In this document: in pieces, positions 7,262-15,483 of the stretch | Layout: every line of letters begins with the position of its first letter | Position numbering within the stretch: the stretch's first letter is position 1 | Assembly (NCBI GenBank): GCA_018970885.1 | Contig: JAGWVL010000006.1 | Coordinates: forward strand, 1 to 46,484 | Direction: 5' to 3' | DNA from: Actinomycetales bacterium | GTDB lineage: Bacteria > Actinomycetota > Actinomycetes > Nanopelagicales > Nanopelagicaceae | DNA: 46,484 nucleotides | The notes under the pieces: model-generated | The model's database searches: none | Told to the model about the DNA's origin: nothing | What the model saw: only the letters and a program-made list of their open reading frames with translations | Made by a program: the position numbers and the translations under genes

Positions 7262-8860
7262 CTAGTCAATAGAAACTAGGTCGAAGTACTCCTCTTTCCA
7301 TAAATCCTCATCGCCATCTGGCAATAGGATCACACGATCTGGCTTAAGTGCTTGAACTGCGCCTTCATCGTGAGAAACCATGATGACTGAGCCTTGGTAT
7401 TCAGCAAGTGCGCCAAGAATTTCAGCACGAGATGCAGGATCTAAGTTGTTAGTGGGCTCATCCAGTAATAAAACATTTGCAGCAGATACTACGAGCACAG
7501 CTAGAGCTAAACGAGTTCTTTCTCCACCAGATAAGACCTTTACCGGCTTATGAACATCATCGCCAACAAACAGGAACGAACCCAATATGTTCCGAGCTTC
7601 AGGTTCGCGAATATCTGGGGTAGCAGACATCATGTTCTCTAAAATAGTGCGATCAAAATCAAGTGATTCATGCTCTTGGGCATAGTAACCGATCTTTAAA
7701 CCATGGCCATGTTCAACTCTTCCAGTATCTGATTCAAGTTCGCCTGCCAAGATACGAAGCAGAGTTGTTTTTCCTGCACCGTTGAGTCCTAGAATTACAA
7801 CACGAGTACCCTTATCGATAACGCAGGAGATGTCGGTAAAGATTTCAAGTGAACCGTAGTTTTTTGAAAGTTCCTCACCTGCAAGAGGCGTCTTTCCACA
7901 TGGGGCAGGTGTAGGGAAACGTAGCTTTGCAACTTTGTCAGATTTTCTTACTTCTTCAAGGTTTGCCAATAATGTATCGGCTCTCTTGAACATCGACCGC
8001 GCCGCCGCAGCTTTATCCTTCTTAGCCCTAAATTTCTCAGCCTGTTTTTGAAGAATCTCAGCTTTCTTCTCCGCAATCGCTCTCTCTTTCTTGCGGCGGT
8101 GCTCATCCTGCTCACGTTGCAACAGGTAGGCCTTCCATCCAAGGTTATACACATCAATTACATTTCGATTAGCATCTAGATAAAAAACTCTATTTACAAC
8201 GGTTTCAATTAAGTTTACATCGTGAGAAATTATCACCAGTCCACCCGGGTATTTAAGTAGAAACTCTCGAAGCCACACTATTGAGTCAGCATCGAGGTGG
8301 TTAGTTGGTTCATCCAATAAAAGGGTTTCTGAACCACTGAAGAGAATTCGGGCAAGTTCAATTCTTCGTCTTTGCCCTCCTGACAAAGTTGATAATTCAT
8401 GGTCAAAGACCTTTGTTGTAACTCCAAGAGATGTTGCAATTGCCTCTGCTTCTGCTGTTGCCGCGTATCCTCCGGCGGCGCTAAATTCATGTTCAACGCG
8501 TGTGTAACGGTCCATCGCTTTTTCTAAGGCTTCACCTTGAGTTGTAGCCATTTCTTCTTCGACTGATCGCATTCTTTGAGATATTTGGTCTAGATTTCGA
8601 GCAGACAAAATTCGATCAATTACGGTACCTGGTTCATCACCGGTACGAGGATCCTGCGGGAGGTAACCAATCTTTCCGGTGCGATTAACCGCACCACCTG
8701 CGGGCATTGTTTCACCAGCCAAAACCTTTGCAAGGGTTGATTTACCAGCACCATTACGTCCAACAAATCCAATACGGTCGCCACTATTAATGCGAATAGT
8801 TACGCCTTTAACTAGGAGGCGAGCTCCTGCACGTAATTCGAGCGCTTGGGTTGAAATCAC
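7262..8860 (-). CDS. ABC-F family ATPase
   Basis: 532 residues with two nucleotide-binding domains and no membrane segments, the ABC-F layout. Domain 1: GRNGAGKST, LSGGQRRRIELA, LLLDEPTNHLD. A charged Lys/Arg/Glu-rich linker spans about residues 240-310. Domain 2: GLNGAGKTT, LSGGERTRLALA, LLLDEPTNNLD. ABC-F proteins act on ribosomes as translation factors or antibiotic protection proteins; which subtype this is cannot be told. The GTG start lies 21 bases after the parC stop, so the two are co-transcribed. Pairing with parC may be incidental to genome compaction. Confidence 0.92.
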   Translation of the reverse strand: MISTQALELRAGARLLVKGVTIRINSGDRIGFVGRNGAGKSTLAKVLAGETMPAGGAVNRTGKIGYLPQDPRTGDEPGTVIDRILSARNLDQISQRMRSVEEEMATTQGEALEKAMDRYTRVEHEFSAAGGYAATAEAEAIATSLGVTTKVFDHELSTLSGGQRRRIELARILFSGSETLLLDEPTNHLDADSIVWLREFLLKYPGGLVIISHDVNLIETVVNRVFYLDANRNVIDVYNLGWKAYLLQREQDEHRRKKERAIAEKKAEILQKQAEKFRAKKDKAAAARSMFKRADTLLANLEEVRKSDKVAKLRFPTPAPCGKTPLAGEELSKNYGSLEIFTDISCVIDKGTRVVILGLNGAGKTTLLRILAGELESDTGRVEHGHGLKIGYYAQEHESLDFDRTILENMMSATPDIREPEARNILGSFLFVGDDVHKPVKVLSGGERTRLALAVLVVSAANVLLLDEPTNNLDPASRAEILGALAEYQGSVIMVSHDEGAVQALKPDRVILLPDGDEDLWKEEYFDLVSID

Positions 8861-8881
8861 ACTGAACTCTATCGGGAGAGG

Positions 8882-10414
8882 TTAAGCAGCACCAATTCGC
8901 GTACGTCGCGGTGTTGCAAAGGACTTTCCAACCGCAGTTAACTCATCAGAAACTTGTGCCTTAATTGCATCCTCGCTCTTAAGCAACTTTGTTAGCTCGG
9001 CGATTGTGCTCTTGAGTTCTTTTTGCTCAGTTTCCAGTTCAATCTTGCTCATCTTAGTCAAACGACGAAGAGGCATATCCAAGATATAGGTTGCTTGTTC
9101 ATCGTTGAGTTTAAAGTCCTTGATTAACTTGTCTTTTGCAGCTGCTGCATCATCGCTGCCCCGAATAATCTTGATTACCTTATCGATGTCAATAATCGCT
9201 TTAAGTAAACCATCAACCAGACCTAAACGGGCTTGGGCCTTTGCTTTGCGGAACTCTGAACGACGACGAACAACTTCGATCCGGTGATCAATAAATACTC
9301 GTAGCAGCTCCTTTAGACCAAGCGTCTGTGGGCGGCCTTTCACCAGTGCAACTGCGTTAATTGCAAATGCATCTTCCATAGGAGTCAATGCGTATAGCTT
9401 CTCCAGAATATCTTCAGGCTCAAAGCCATTTTTAATCTCAATAACAACATTGGTGCCTGTCTGGCCATCGGAAAGATCAACGATGTCGCTGATTCCCTGA
9501 ATTTTCTTTGCCTTTACAAGAGCTGCAATACGTTCAACAACCTTTTCCGGTCCAATTGTGTATGGAAGCTCCTTGATCACGATACCCATCTTGCGGGAGG
9601 TCACCTTTTCAATCTCAACTGTTGCACGTACCTTGAAGGATCCCTTACCAGTTGAGTACGCCTCGCGAACACCATCAAGTCCAACGATCTCGCCACCGGT
9701 TGGGAAATCTGGACCTGGAACAAATTTCATTAACTGCTTAACAGTTGCCGATGGATTATCGATCAAAAACTTTGTTGCAGCGATGACTTCGCCTAAGTTA
9801 TGAGGTGCCATATTAGTTGCCATACCAACAGCGATTCCAGAACCACCATTTACAAGCAGGTTTGGATATGCTGCTGGCAAAACAATTGGCTCAGAAAGCT
9901 GTCCATCATAATTTGGACCAAAATCAACGGTGTCTTCATCAGCTTCTGCAACCATTGCCATCGCAGCTGGTGCTAAACGGGCCTCGGTGTATCGCATCGC
10001 TGCGGGACCTGCATCAAGGGAGCCAAAGTTTCCGTGGCCATCAATAAGTGGCAATCCCATTGAAAAACTTTGTGCCATACGAACTAAAGCATCGTAAATT
10101 GCGCCATCACCATGCGGGTGCAACTTACCCATTACCTCACCAACAACACGTGCACTCTTTACATGTCCGCGCTCTGGACGAAGACCCATGTCCGCCATCT
10201 GATGAAGGATGCGACGGTGAACAGGTTTTAAACCATCACGTGCATCAGGAAGAGCGCGCGAATAAATAACTGAGTATGCATATTCAAGAAAAGATTCTGA
10301 AACCTCTTTGGAAACATCGATGTCTACGATCTTGCCCGGATATTCGCCGGGCTTTGGTCCAGCAGGTTTCTTACCCTTTGCCGCAGATTTCGCGGGAGTC
10401 TTCGCAGTTGCCAT
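8882..10414 (-). CDS. parC: DNA topoisomerase IV subunit A lacking the C-terminal domain
   Basis: 510 residues from ATG 10414, far shorter than usual ParC/GyrA (about 750-850). A Lys/Ala/Pro-rich N-terminus of about 25 residues precedes the breakage-reunion domain: ALPDARDGLKPVHRRIL, GKLHPHGDGAIYDA, and the catalytic Tyr at about 142 in AAMRYTEARL. The tower and coiled-coil segment follow, with LDMPLRRLTKMS. The protein ends at DELTAVGKSFATPRRTRIGAA, where the beta-pinwheel domain normally starts. The next gene begins 21 bases later, so no separated domain is left. CAGAAT six bases before the ATG suggests its own leaderless promoter; psuK ends 25 bases upstream. It should still form the cleavage core with ParE. 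Confidence 0.92.
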   Translation of the reverse strand: MATAKTPAKSAAKGKKPAGPKPGEYPGKIVDIDVSKEVSESFLEYAYSVIYSRALPDARDGLKPVHRRILHQMADMGLRPERGHVKSARVVGEVMGKLHPHGDGAIYDALVRMAQSFSMGLPLIDGHGNFGSLDAGPAAMRYTEARLAPAAMAMVAEADEDTVDFGPNYDGQLSEPIVLPAAYPNLLVNGGSGIAVGMATNMAPHNLGEVIAATKFLIDNPSATVKQLMKFVPGPDFPTGGEIVGLDGVREAYSTGKGSFKVRATVEIEKVTSRKMGIVIKELPYTIGPEKVVERIAALVKAKKIQGISDIVDLSDGQTGTNVVIEIKNGFEPEDILEKLYALTPMEDAFAINAVALVKGRPQTLGLKELLRVFIDHRIEVVRRRSEFRKAKAQARLGLVDGLLKAIIDIDKVIKIIRGSDDAAAAKDKLIKDFKLNDEQATYILDMPLRRLTKMSKIELETEQKELKSTIAELTKLLKSEDAIKAQVSDELTAVGKSFATPRRTRIGAA

Positions 10415-10420
10415 TGGGGC

Positions 10421-10426
10421 ATTCTG
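10421..10426 (-). promoter_or_regulatory. -10-like element before parC
   Basis: CAGAAT read on the minus strand, followed by six bases (GCCCCA) and ATG, fits a leaderless start. The first base deviates from TAnnnT. Confidence 0.35.
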
Positions 10427-10439
10427 CCAAGAGTCAGCC

Positions 10440-11321
10440 TTAAATGAGGGGAGGGCGCGCCCCAACTGATGAAACACACTTTGCTGCCAATGCAGCTCCG
10501 GCGGAAAGTGCTTGTGTTAAATCACTTGTTTCTAGCCACTTCGGAATAAATCCAGCAGCAAAGGAGTCACCAGCACCTGTTGTGTCGACAACATTGGTAG
10601 TAACCGCGGAGACTTTGGCGGTATCGGTGCCATTAATCGCCATGGCACCCTTTGAACCCAACTTAATGACAACAAGTGGTGTGTGCTGAGCAAGGTTTTC
10701 TTCAGCGGTTACAACATCTTTTGAATCTCCAAGATACAAAGCCTCTTCACTATTAAGAAGAATTCCATCCATCATTGAAACCCATGACAATACTTCTTCA
10801 CGGCTAACGATCTTCATCGCACCTGTTGTTGTTGGGTCAAAGAAGATTGGCTTTCCTGCAGCTTTAATCTTTTTGATCATCGCAAGAACAGCATCACGAC
10901 TACGGAAATCTAGAAGCGCATAACCAGATAAATACACCCCATCGATATCATCTAGTGGTGGCAGATCGGATGCTTCAAGATCTGCGTTTGCCCCATTGTC
11001 CGGAAACATTGTTCGCTCACCATTGGCATCAACCAAAATGACGACAACACCTGTTGGGCGTCCACTATGCATCAAATTGAGGTGTTCTACGCCGTACTTA
11101 TCAAGATCTGAAATAAGGGCAAAACCGACAGGGTCATTTCCTGTGCGAGCTACTAAGTGAGCCTTTGAATTCGTACGCGTTATCCAGGTCGCAACATTTG
11201 CAGCCTGTCCACCAGGGTGGCTAGAAATTCTGCTGGCAGTGTCATTTCCATAATTGATCGGCTCTTTCAGCTGAGAAATTACATCGAGTGCTAAATCACC
11301 GATACACAAGATCTTTTTCAT
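10440..11321 (-). CDS. psuK: Pseudouridine kinase (PfkB family)
   Basis: 293 residues from ATG 11321; the ORF track start 12 codons upstream lies inside psuG. It is a PfkB/ribokinase-type sugar kinase: GDLALDV near the start, HPGGQAANVA near residue 42, and the C-terminal VVDTTGAGDSFAAGF with the catalytic aspartate. The ATGA overlap with psuG assigns it as the kinase that phosphorylates pseudouridine to its 5'-phosphate, the PsuG substrate. Without that context the family alone would not fix the substrate. Together the pair salvages pseudouridine from RNA turnover as uracil and ribose 5-phosphate. Confidence 0.88.
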   Translation of the reverse strand: MKKILCIGDLALDVISQLKEPINYGNDTASRISSHPGGQAANVATWITRTNSKAHLVARTGNDPVGFALISDLDKYGVEHLNLMHSGRPTGVVVILVDANGERTMFPDNGANADLEASDLPPLDDIDGVYLSGYALLDFRSRDAVLAMIKKIKAAGKPIFFDPTTTGAMKIVSREEVLSWVSMMDGILLNSEEALYLGDSKDVVTAEENLAQHTPLVVIKLGSKGAMAINGTDTAKVSAVTTNVVDTTGAGDSFAAGFIPKWLETSDLTQALSAGAALAAKCVSSVGARPPLI

Positions 11322-12226
11322 TGAAGCGCCACAGCAATCTGAGCTCCTAATAAACAATTCGCTTTAATGATTTCAGTATTGATGGCTAAGGATTCACCTT
11401 TTGAGGTAGTGTGAAAATGCTCTAGCAAGAAAGGTGTCACCGCCTTTCCAGCAATACCCTCTCTCTCTGCCTTCTCCAAACCTGATTTTAAAATCTCATC
11501 ATGTAAAGCTTGATTCATTTCCTTCACAACTGGGTTTGCAACGACCAGTGCTTTACTCAAAGTACCAACTTCTTTGCGAGCCTTGATAATCGCTGCGATT
11601 TCTTCAGGAGTATCAACTCGATGTTCAAGTGTGTAACCAGAATCAGTGAGATAAAAACCTGGAAAAGCATTTGTCTTATATCCAACGAGGCTGATCGCCA
11701 ATGTTTCAAGCCTTTCCAATGTTGCAGGCACATCCAAAATGGATTTCACACCTGCGCAGATCATGGTCATGTCAACATTGGCCAGAGCGGTTAAATCTGC
11801 CGATTCATCAAAGGATTCATTTGCACCTCTGTGAACTCCACCAAGTCCGCCTGTAGCAAAAATATGAATTCCAGCAAGTGCTGCGATGTGCGCCGTTGCA
11901 GCAACTGTTGTCGCAGCGCTCTTGCCTTGAGCAACTATGATCGGAAGGTCTCGAATTGATGCCTTAGAAATATCATCACGGTTAGCAATCGCTTCTAACT
12001 CAAATCGTTCTAATCCGACCAATATCTTTCCATCAAGCAATGCGATCGTTGCCGGAGTAGCACCTGCATCACGAACGATTCGTTCGCACTCGAGGGCTAC
12101 CTCAAGATTTGAAGGACGTGGCAATCCATGGCTGATGATGGTTGATTCCAGAGCAACAACAGGCTTTCTGGCCTTGAGCGCATCGGCAACCTCAGCAGAT
12201 AATTTGATCGCTTTTTCCACAGTCAA
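11318..12226 (-). CDS. psuG: Pseudouridine-5'-phosphate glycosidase
   Basis: 302 residues, full length. Clear PsuG features: VVALESTIISHGLPRP near residue 22, GATPATIALLDGKI, FATGGLGGVHRGA, DLTALA and GAKSILD-like CAGVKSILD, GYKTNAFPGFY, and ANPV near residue 230. The enzyme cleaves the C-C glycosidic bond of pseudouridine 5'-phosphate to uracil and ribose 5-phosphate. The ORF begins with TTG 12226, but TAGAGT lies six bases before the in-frame GTG at 12220, which may be the real, leaderless start. It overlaps psuK by 4 bases and diverges from a phosphodiesterase gene. Confidence 0.95.
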   Translation of the reverse strand: MTVEKAIKLSAEVADALKARKPVVALESTIISHGLPRPSNLEVALECERIVRDAGATPATIALLDGKILVGLERFELEAIANRDDISKASIRDLPIIVAQGKSAATTVAATAHIAALAGIHIFATGGLGGVHRGANESFDESADLTALANVDMTMICAGVKSILDVPATLERLETLAISLVGYKTNAFPGFYLTDSGYTLEHRVDTPEEIAAIIKARKEVGTLSKALVVANPVVKEMNQALHDEILKSGLEKAEREGIAGKAVTPFLLEHFHTTSKGESLAINTEIIKANCLLGAQIAVALQ

Positions 12227-12232
12227 ACTCTA
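12227..12232 (-). promoter_or_regulatory. -10 element for psuG
   Basis: TAGAGT on the minus strand with a six-base spacer to GTG 12220; a leaderless pattern that favours GTG 12220 over TTG 12226. Confidence 0.45.
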
Positions 12233-12246
12233 GTGCACACTCGTGG

Positions 12247-12252
12247 GAAGAT
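12247..12252 (+). promoter_or_regulatory. -10-like element for the phosphodiesterase gene
   Basis: GAAGAT, six bases before GTG 12259. It keeps the conserved A2 and T6. GGGAAG here could alternatively act as a ribosome binding site. Confidence 0.3.
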
Positions 12253-12258
12253 AAGCAC

Positions 12259-13359
12259 GTGCATTTGTCCCAGATAACACCATCTATCTTTTCATCCCTC
12301 GGGCTGGACAGTGCCGTTGATCACTTAGCGGTTGGTCAATCGCCTATGGGGCGTGAGCTTTTATTTTTGATTGATGGGTTTGGCTTTGACACCTTGTCAC
12401 AGTACGCGGATGTAATGCCAACAATAAGTCGGATGTTTAATCATGGTTTGGTGCAGACACCATTTCCTTCAACAACTGCAACCTCGCTTGCAACTTTAAC
12501 AACTGGCGAACTCCCCGGTGTGCATGGAATGTTGGGATACACCGTTCAGGTTCCACGCAGTGGTGGGCGATTGCTTAATGCTTTGAAATGGGATGAACGT
12601 GTAGATCCCGAAAATTGGCAGCCGGTCGAAACTCTTTTTCAACGCGCAGCCAAAGTTGGAATTTTGGTAACCCATGTTGCTGCCAAACGTTATGAAAATT
12701 CTGGATTTACCCGAGCGGTATTTCGTGGTGCAGAGTACAAAGGTGCAAATGTTGTTGCAGATTTAGTAAGCGAAACTAAGCAAGCACTTCAAAAAACACC
12801 ATCTTTTGTTTACTTGTATGTTAATGATTTAGATAATGCAGGACACTCAGATGGAGTCGGTAGCGATAAGTGGATTGCGGCACTGACTGCCATTGATCAA
12901 TTGGTCTCTCAGCTAATGAAAGAGGTTCCAAAAGGAACTCGTATCTGGGTAACCTCTGATCATGGAATGATTAATGTTCAAGAAAAGATCATTATTGGTC
13001 AGGACAACCCATTGCTAACTGGCATTAGCGTTATTGCCGGCGAACCACGTGCTCGTCACCTGTATTTAGAGAGTGACTCTGTGCAAGCACGTAGGGAGGT
13101 TGCATCATTGTGGCAAGAGTATTTGCAGGAAAAAGCCTTGGTCCTAACCCGTGAACAAGCTATTTCCAGCGATCTATTTGGTTCTCAGCTAAGCGCTGAT
13201 GCAGTTGATCGAATGGGTGAGGTGATTGCAATTGCTCGAGGGGGATTAGTTTTACTAGATCCGGAACGTGCAGATAAAGAAGGTGCGATGGTTGGACACC
13301 ATGGTTCAGATAGCAAGAATGAATCTCAGGTGGGATTGCTTACAACAACCCTGAGTTAA
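12259..13359 (+). CDS. Alkaline phosphatase-superfamily phosphodiesterase / nucleotide pyrophosphatase
   Basis: 366 residues. The metal-site pattern of the type I phosphodiesterase / nucleotide pyrophosphatase family is visible: LFLIDGFGFD (first metal Asp, about residue 38), FPSTTATSLATLTTG (nucleophile Thr in the FPSxTA context), YLYVNDLDNAGHSDG, VTSDHGM, and GHHGS near the C-terminus. It has no signal peptide or obvious membrane segment. The substrate is unknown. Actinobacterial homologues commonly sit next to sepH, as here. It converges on sepH with 16 bases between stops. The GTG start is chosen because it is the first in frame and has a -10-like GAAGAT six bases upstream. Confidence 0.87.
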   Translation: MHLSQITPSIFSSLGLDSAVDHLAVGQSPMGRELLFLIDGFGFDTLSQYADVMPTISRMFNHGLVQTPFPSTTATSLATLTTGELPGVHGMLGYTVQVPRSGGRLLNALKWDERVDPENWQPVETLFQRAAKVGILVTHVAAKRYENSGFTRAVFRGAEYKGANVVADLVSETKQALQKTPSFVYLYVNDLDNAGHSDGVGSDKWIAALTAIDQLVSQLMKEVPKGTRIWVTSDHGMINVQEKIIIGQDNPLLTGISVIAGEPRARHLYLESDSVQARREVASLWQEYLQEKALVLTREQAISSDLFGSQLSADAVDRMGEVIAIARGGLVLLDPERADKEGAMVGHHGSDSKNESQVGLLTTTLS

Positions 13360-13375
13360 GAATTTCACAAATGAG

Positions 13376-14221
13376 TTAAGAGGGCTTGTCCTCTGGCTTG
13401 ATGCCAAACATGATTTCATCCCAACTTGGAACCTTTGCACGTGCGGTTATTCCGTCTCGTGATGCCTCATCATCTGGCTCTTCGCGAATAACAGCTAAAC
13501 GTGGAACCTCGCGAATTGGTTCGATCTCTTCTTCAATCTCGCCTTGAACCTCTTCCTTGCGGAACTCGCTGTAAACATCGATGATCCGGCGCTCGGATGG
13601 GTGCGAAGATTCGGTAGGGATAAGAGCAGCGGTTGGAAGTTGGCGAGGTGCAGGCTCATCACCCATCATCCACCGTGCATTTTCATCCATCGATGTAACT
13701 GTGCGAAGCGTTGCATCAAAGCTCCACTGTGCAATTCCGACACCTGAAGAATTTGGATAATGAAGTTCAATGGTCCAGGTCCCATCTTCGAGGCGCCAGG
13801 TGTCCCATGAGAGTTCAGATGAATCTATGTTACGTGGTGCTAAACGTGAGATAACAACCCCTAGTAAAGTAACAGCATCACGTCCGCCTTCTTTACGGAT
13901 CGCAATTTGCTGTGCTTGATCAATTATATAAATACGTTCAGAGAGAATTGGACCTGCAAAACGTTCAACTCTCTCAATCGTTGTGTCATTTTCGCGAGCG
14001 ATTTGTTCTGCAGTCTGTCCGGCACGTAATAATCGCTGAATCTCTTTAATTGAAATACTTGTTTCATCATTGTATGGAACCACCGTCAAGCGCTGCTGAT
14101 TTACTGTTGCACGCAATGTGTCGGAAACACGGACTGTGTATTCCTGTCCGTCATTGTCATGTAACAAAAGGTAGAGACCATCTTCGGTCTTTCCATTAAG
14201 TCGTAGCTCAGTCACGAGCAC
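13376..14221 (-). CDS. sepH: Septation protein SepH (DUF3071)
   Basis: 281 residues. The N-terminal domain includes ELRLNGKTEDGLYLLLHD and the helix-turn-helix-like stretch IQRLLRAGQTAEQIARENDTTIERVERFAGPILSER, diagnostic of SepH, an actinobacterial cell-division protein that binds FtsZ and promotes its assembly. A variable acidic linker (EEVQGEIEEEIEP) leads to the short C-terminal VPSWDEIMFG motif. The start is GTG 14221, or GTG 14215, which overlaps the MFS stop by 8 bases. Either is translationally coupled to the upstream transporter gene. Confidence 0.93.
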   Translation of the reverse strand: MLVTELRLNGKTEDGLYLLLHDNDGQEYTVRVSDTLRATVNQQRLTVVPYNDETSISIKEIQRLLRAGQTAEQIARENDTTIERVERFAGPILSERIYIIDQAQQIAIRKEGGRDAVTLLGVVISRLAPRNIDSSELSWDTWRLEDGTWTIELHYPNSSGVGIAQWSFDATLRTVTSMDENARWMMGDEPAPRQLPTAALIPTESSHPSERRIIDVYSEFRKEEVQGEIEEEIEPIREVPRLAVIREEPDDEASRDGITARAKVPSWDEIMFGIKPEDKPS

Positions 14222-15449
14222 GAGGGTAGCCGATTAGCCCCTTATAAGTCTGGAAATACGGAAGTGTGGCTGCACACGCCGCGATCATGAATCCCAGCGG
14301 TACCCAAAATGCAATGTCTGCACCAAAGCGGTCGATGATTTGGCCAGATAGTGCGCTAGAAATTGCACCACCCACAGGCATACCTGCAACCACCCAGGTC
14401 AAAGTTTCAGTGATTTGATCTGGTGGAACAGCACCCTCAGCGACTCCGTAAGCATTAATAACAAGGGGAGCGATCGCAAAACCATTAAAGAAGAGGGCAA
14501 CGGCCAGCCATGAAATTGAATGTACAAACAACATTGGAATCGAAAGCACAGTTAGCGCAAAGAGAAAGATTAAGAAGCGAGATGCACTTGATAGTTTCCA
14601 CTTGATAACCCCATTGATAATGGCGGCAACTGCGCTGCCGGCTGCCCAAATCGCTAACAGGATTCCGGATTGTGCTTCTTGGCCACGGAATTCTGCAAAT
14701 GCAACTGTCACGATTGCAATTGAGCCAAAAAAGCCACCCAATAATGTCGTGGGAAGAACTACAGCTTGCACCCGCTTGTTTCTAATAACCGCTGGATGTG
14801 GATCAACGATTCTTTTGGGATTTGCAGGTGGCTCGGTCTCTTTGGCCATAACAAATAATGGAAAACCAATTGCAACAAAGATAATTCCCGAAATGATTCC
14901 CGCAGCAGGTGCGATAGAGGTTGCGCACGCGGTGACGATGATTGGCCCGAGTATAAAAACAACTTCATCCATCAGCGCTTCAAAAGAGTATGCGGTGTTT
15001 ACGATATGTCGGTCTTGTTCATCCTCTGTAGTGGTTGTTTTGTCTGGACTCAATATATGTAACCAACGTCGACGCACAAGTCCGCCTGTATTTACAGAGA
15101 ATGCTTCAGCGATAAAGATGGATACAAACCAGGTCCACACAGGTGCTTCATTGAGTACCAAAACTGTAAATGCACAAAAGGCAATGACCTTGACTGGAAT
15201 TACTCGGACCAGCATCGCACTTTGTCCAATGCGATCTGCAACCCTTGACCAATGTGGTGTTGCTAGCGCCATCACTACTGAGGCAGTTGCACTCAAAGCG
15301 CCTGCAATCGCATATGAATCACTGACTGCGACAACTATGAAAACAAGCGCAAGTGAATCCATGGAAATTGGCATACGTGCGATTACGCCAGGAATTGAAA
15401 ATTTCAGCGCCCCAGGGGTTTTCAAAAGTGTTAAGTACCCTGAGAACAT
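14208..15449 (-). CDS. MFS transporter
   Basis: 413 residues with about 12 hydrophobic segments, and a longer polar loop in the middle (KETEPPANPKRIVDPHPAVIRNK), the usual two-times-six MFS arrangement. The substrate is unknown; DNA- or drug-specific motifs are not evident. The ORF track begins at TTG 15455. I prefer ATG 15449, because TAGACT lies seven bases upstream and implies a leaderless transcript starting at this ATG. It overlaps sepH at its 3' end, so the two are probably one transcript. Confidence 0.85.
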   Translation of the reverse strand: MFSGYLTLLKTPGALKFSIPGVIARMPISMDSLALVFIVVAVSDSYAIAGALSATASVVMALATPHWSRVADRIGQSAMLVRVIPVKVIAFCAFTVLVLNEAPVWTWFVSIFIAEAFSVNTGGLVRRRWLHILSPDKTTTTEDEQDRHIVNTAYSFEALMDEVVFILGPIIVTACATSIAPAAGIISGIIFVAIGFPLFVMAKETEPPANPKRIVDPHPAVIRNKRVQAVVLPTTLLGGFFGSIAIVTVAFAEFRGQEAQSGILLAIWAAGSAVAAIINGVIKWKLSSASRFLIFLFALTVLSIPMLFVHSISWLAVALFFNGFAIAPLVINAYGVAEGAVPPDQITETLTWVVAGMPVGGAISSALSGQIIDRFGADIAFWVPLGFMIAACAATLPYFQTYKGLIGYPRARD

Positions 15450-15456
15450 AGGCAAG

Positions 15457-15462
15457 AGTCTA
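15457..15462 (-). promoter_or_regulatory. -10 element for the MFS-sepH unit
   Basis: TAGACT on the minus strand, 7 bases before ATG 15449. It mirrors an identical TAGACT on the plus strand at 15472-15477. Confidence 0.5.
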
Positions 15463-15471
15463 TCCCGCCAT

Positions 15472-15477
15472 TAGACT
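15472..15477 (+). promoter_or_regulatory. -10 element for the inositol monophosphatase gene
   Basis: TAGACT with a six-base spacer to ATG 15484; no ribosome binding site is present, fitting a leaderless mRNA. Confidence 0.5.
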
Positions 15478-15483
15478 GCGGTT

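Noticed and set aside
7255-7285. CTAGT...ACTAG inverted repeat near the parE/ABC-F junction
   Set aside because: A 5-bp stem with a long loop inside coding sequence and no T tract; too weak to call a terminator.
10440-11321. Calling the PfkB gene ribokinase or fructokinase
   Set aside because: The ATGA overlap with psuG makes pseudouridine kinase far more likely.
14602-15474. 290-residue plus-strand ORF opposite the MFS gene
   Set aside because: It is a Thr/Ala/Ser-rich shadow of a real membrane protein on the other strand, with no recognisable domain and no ribosome binding site.
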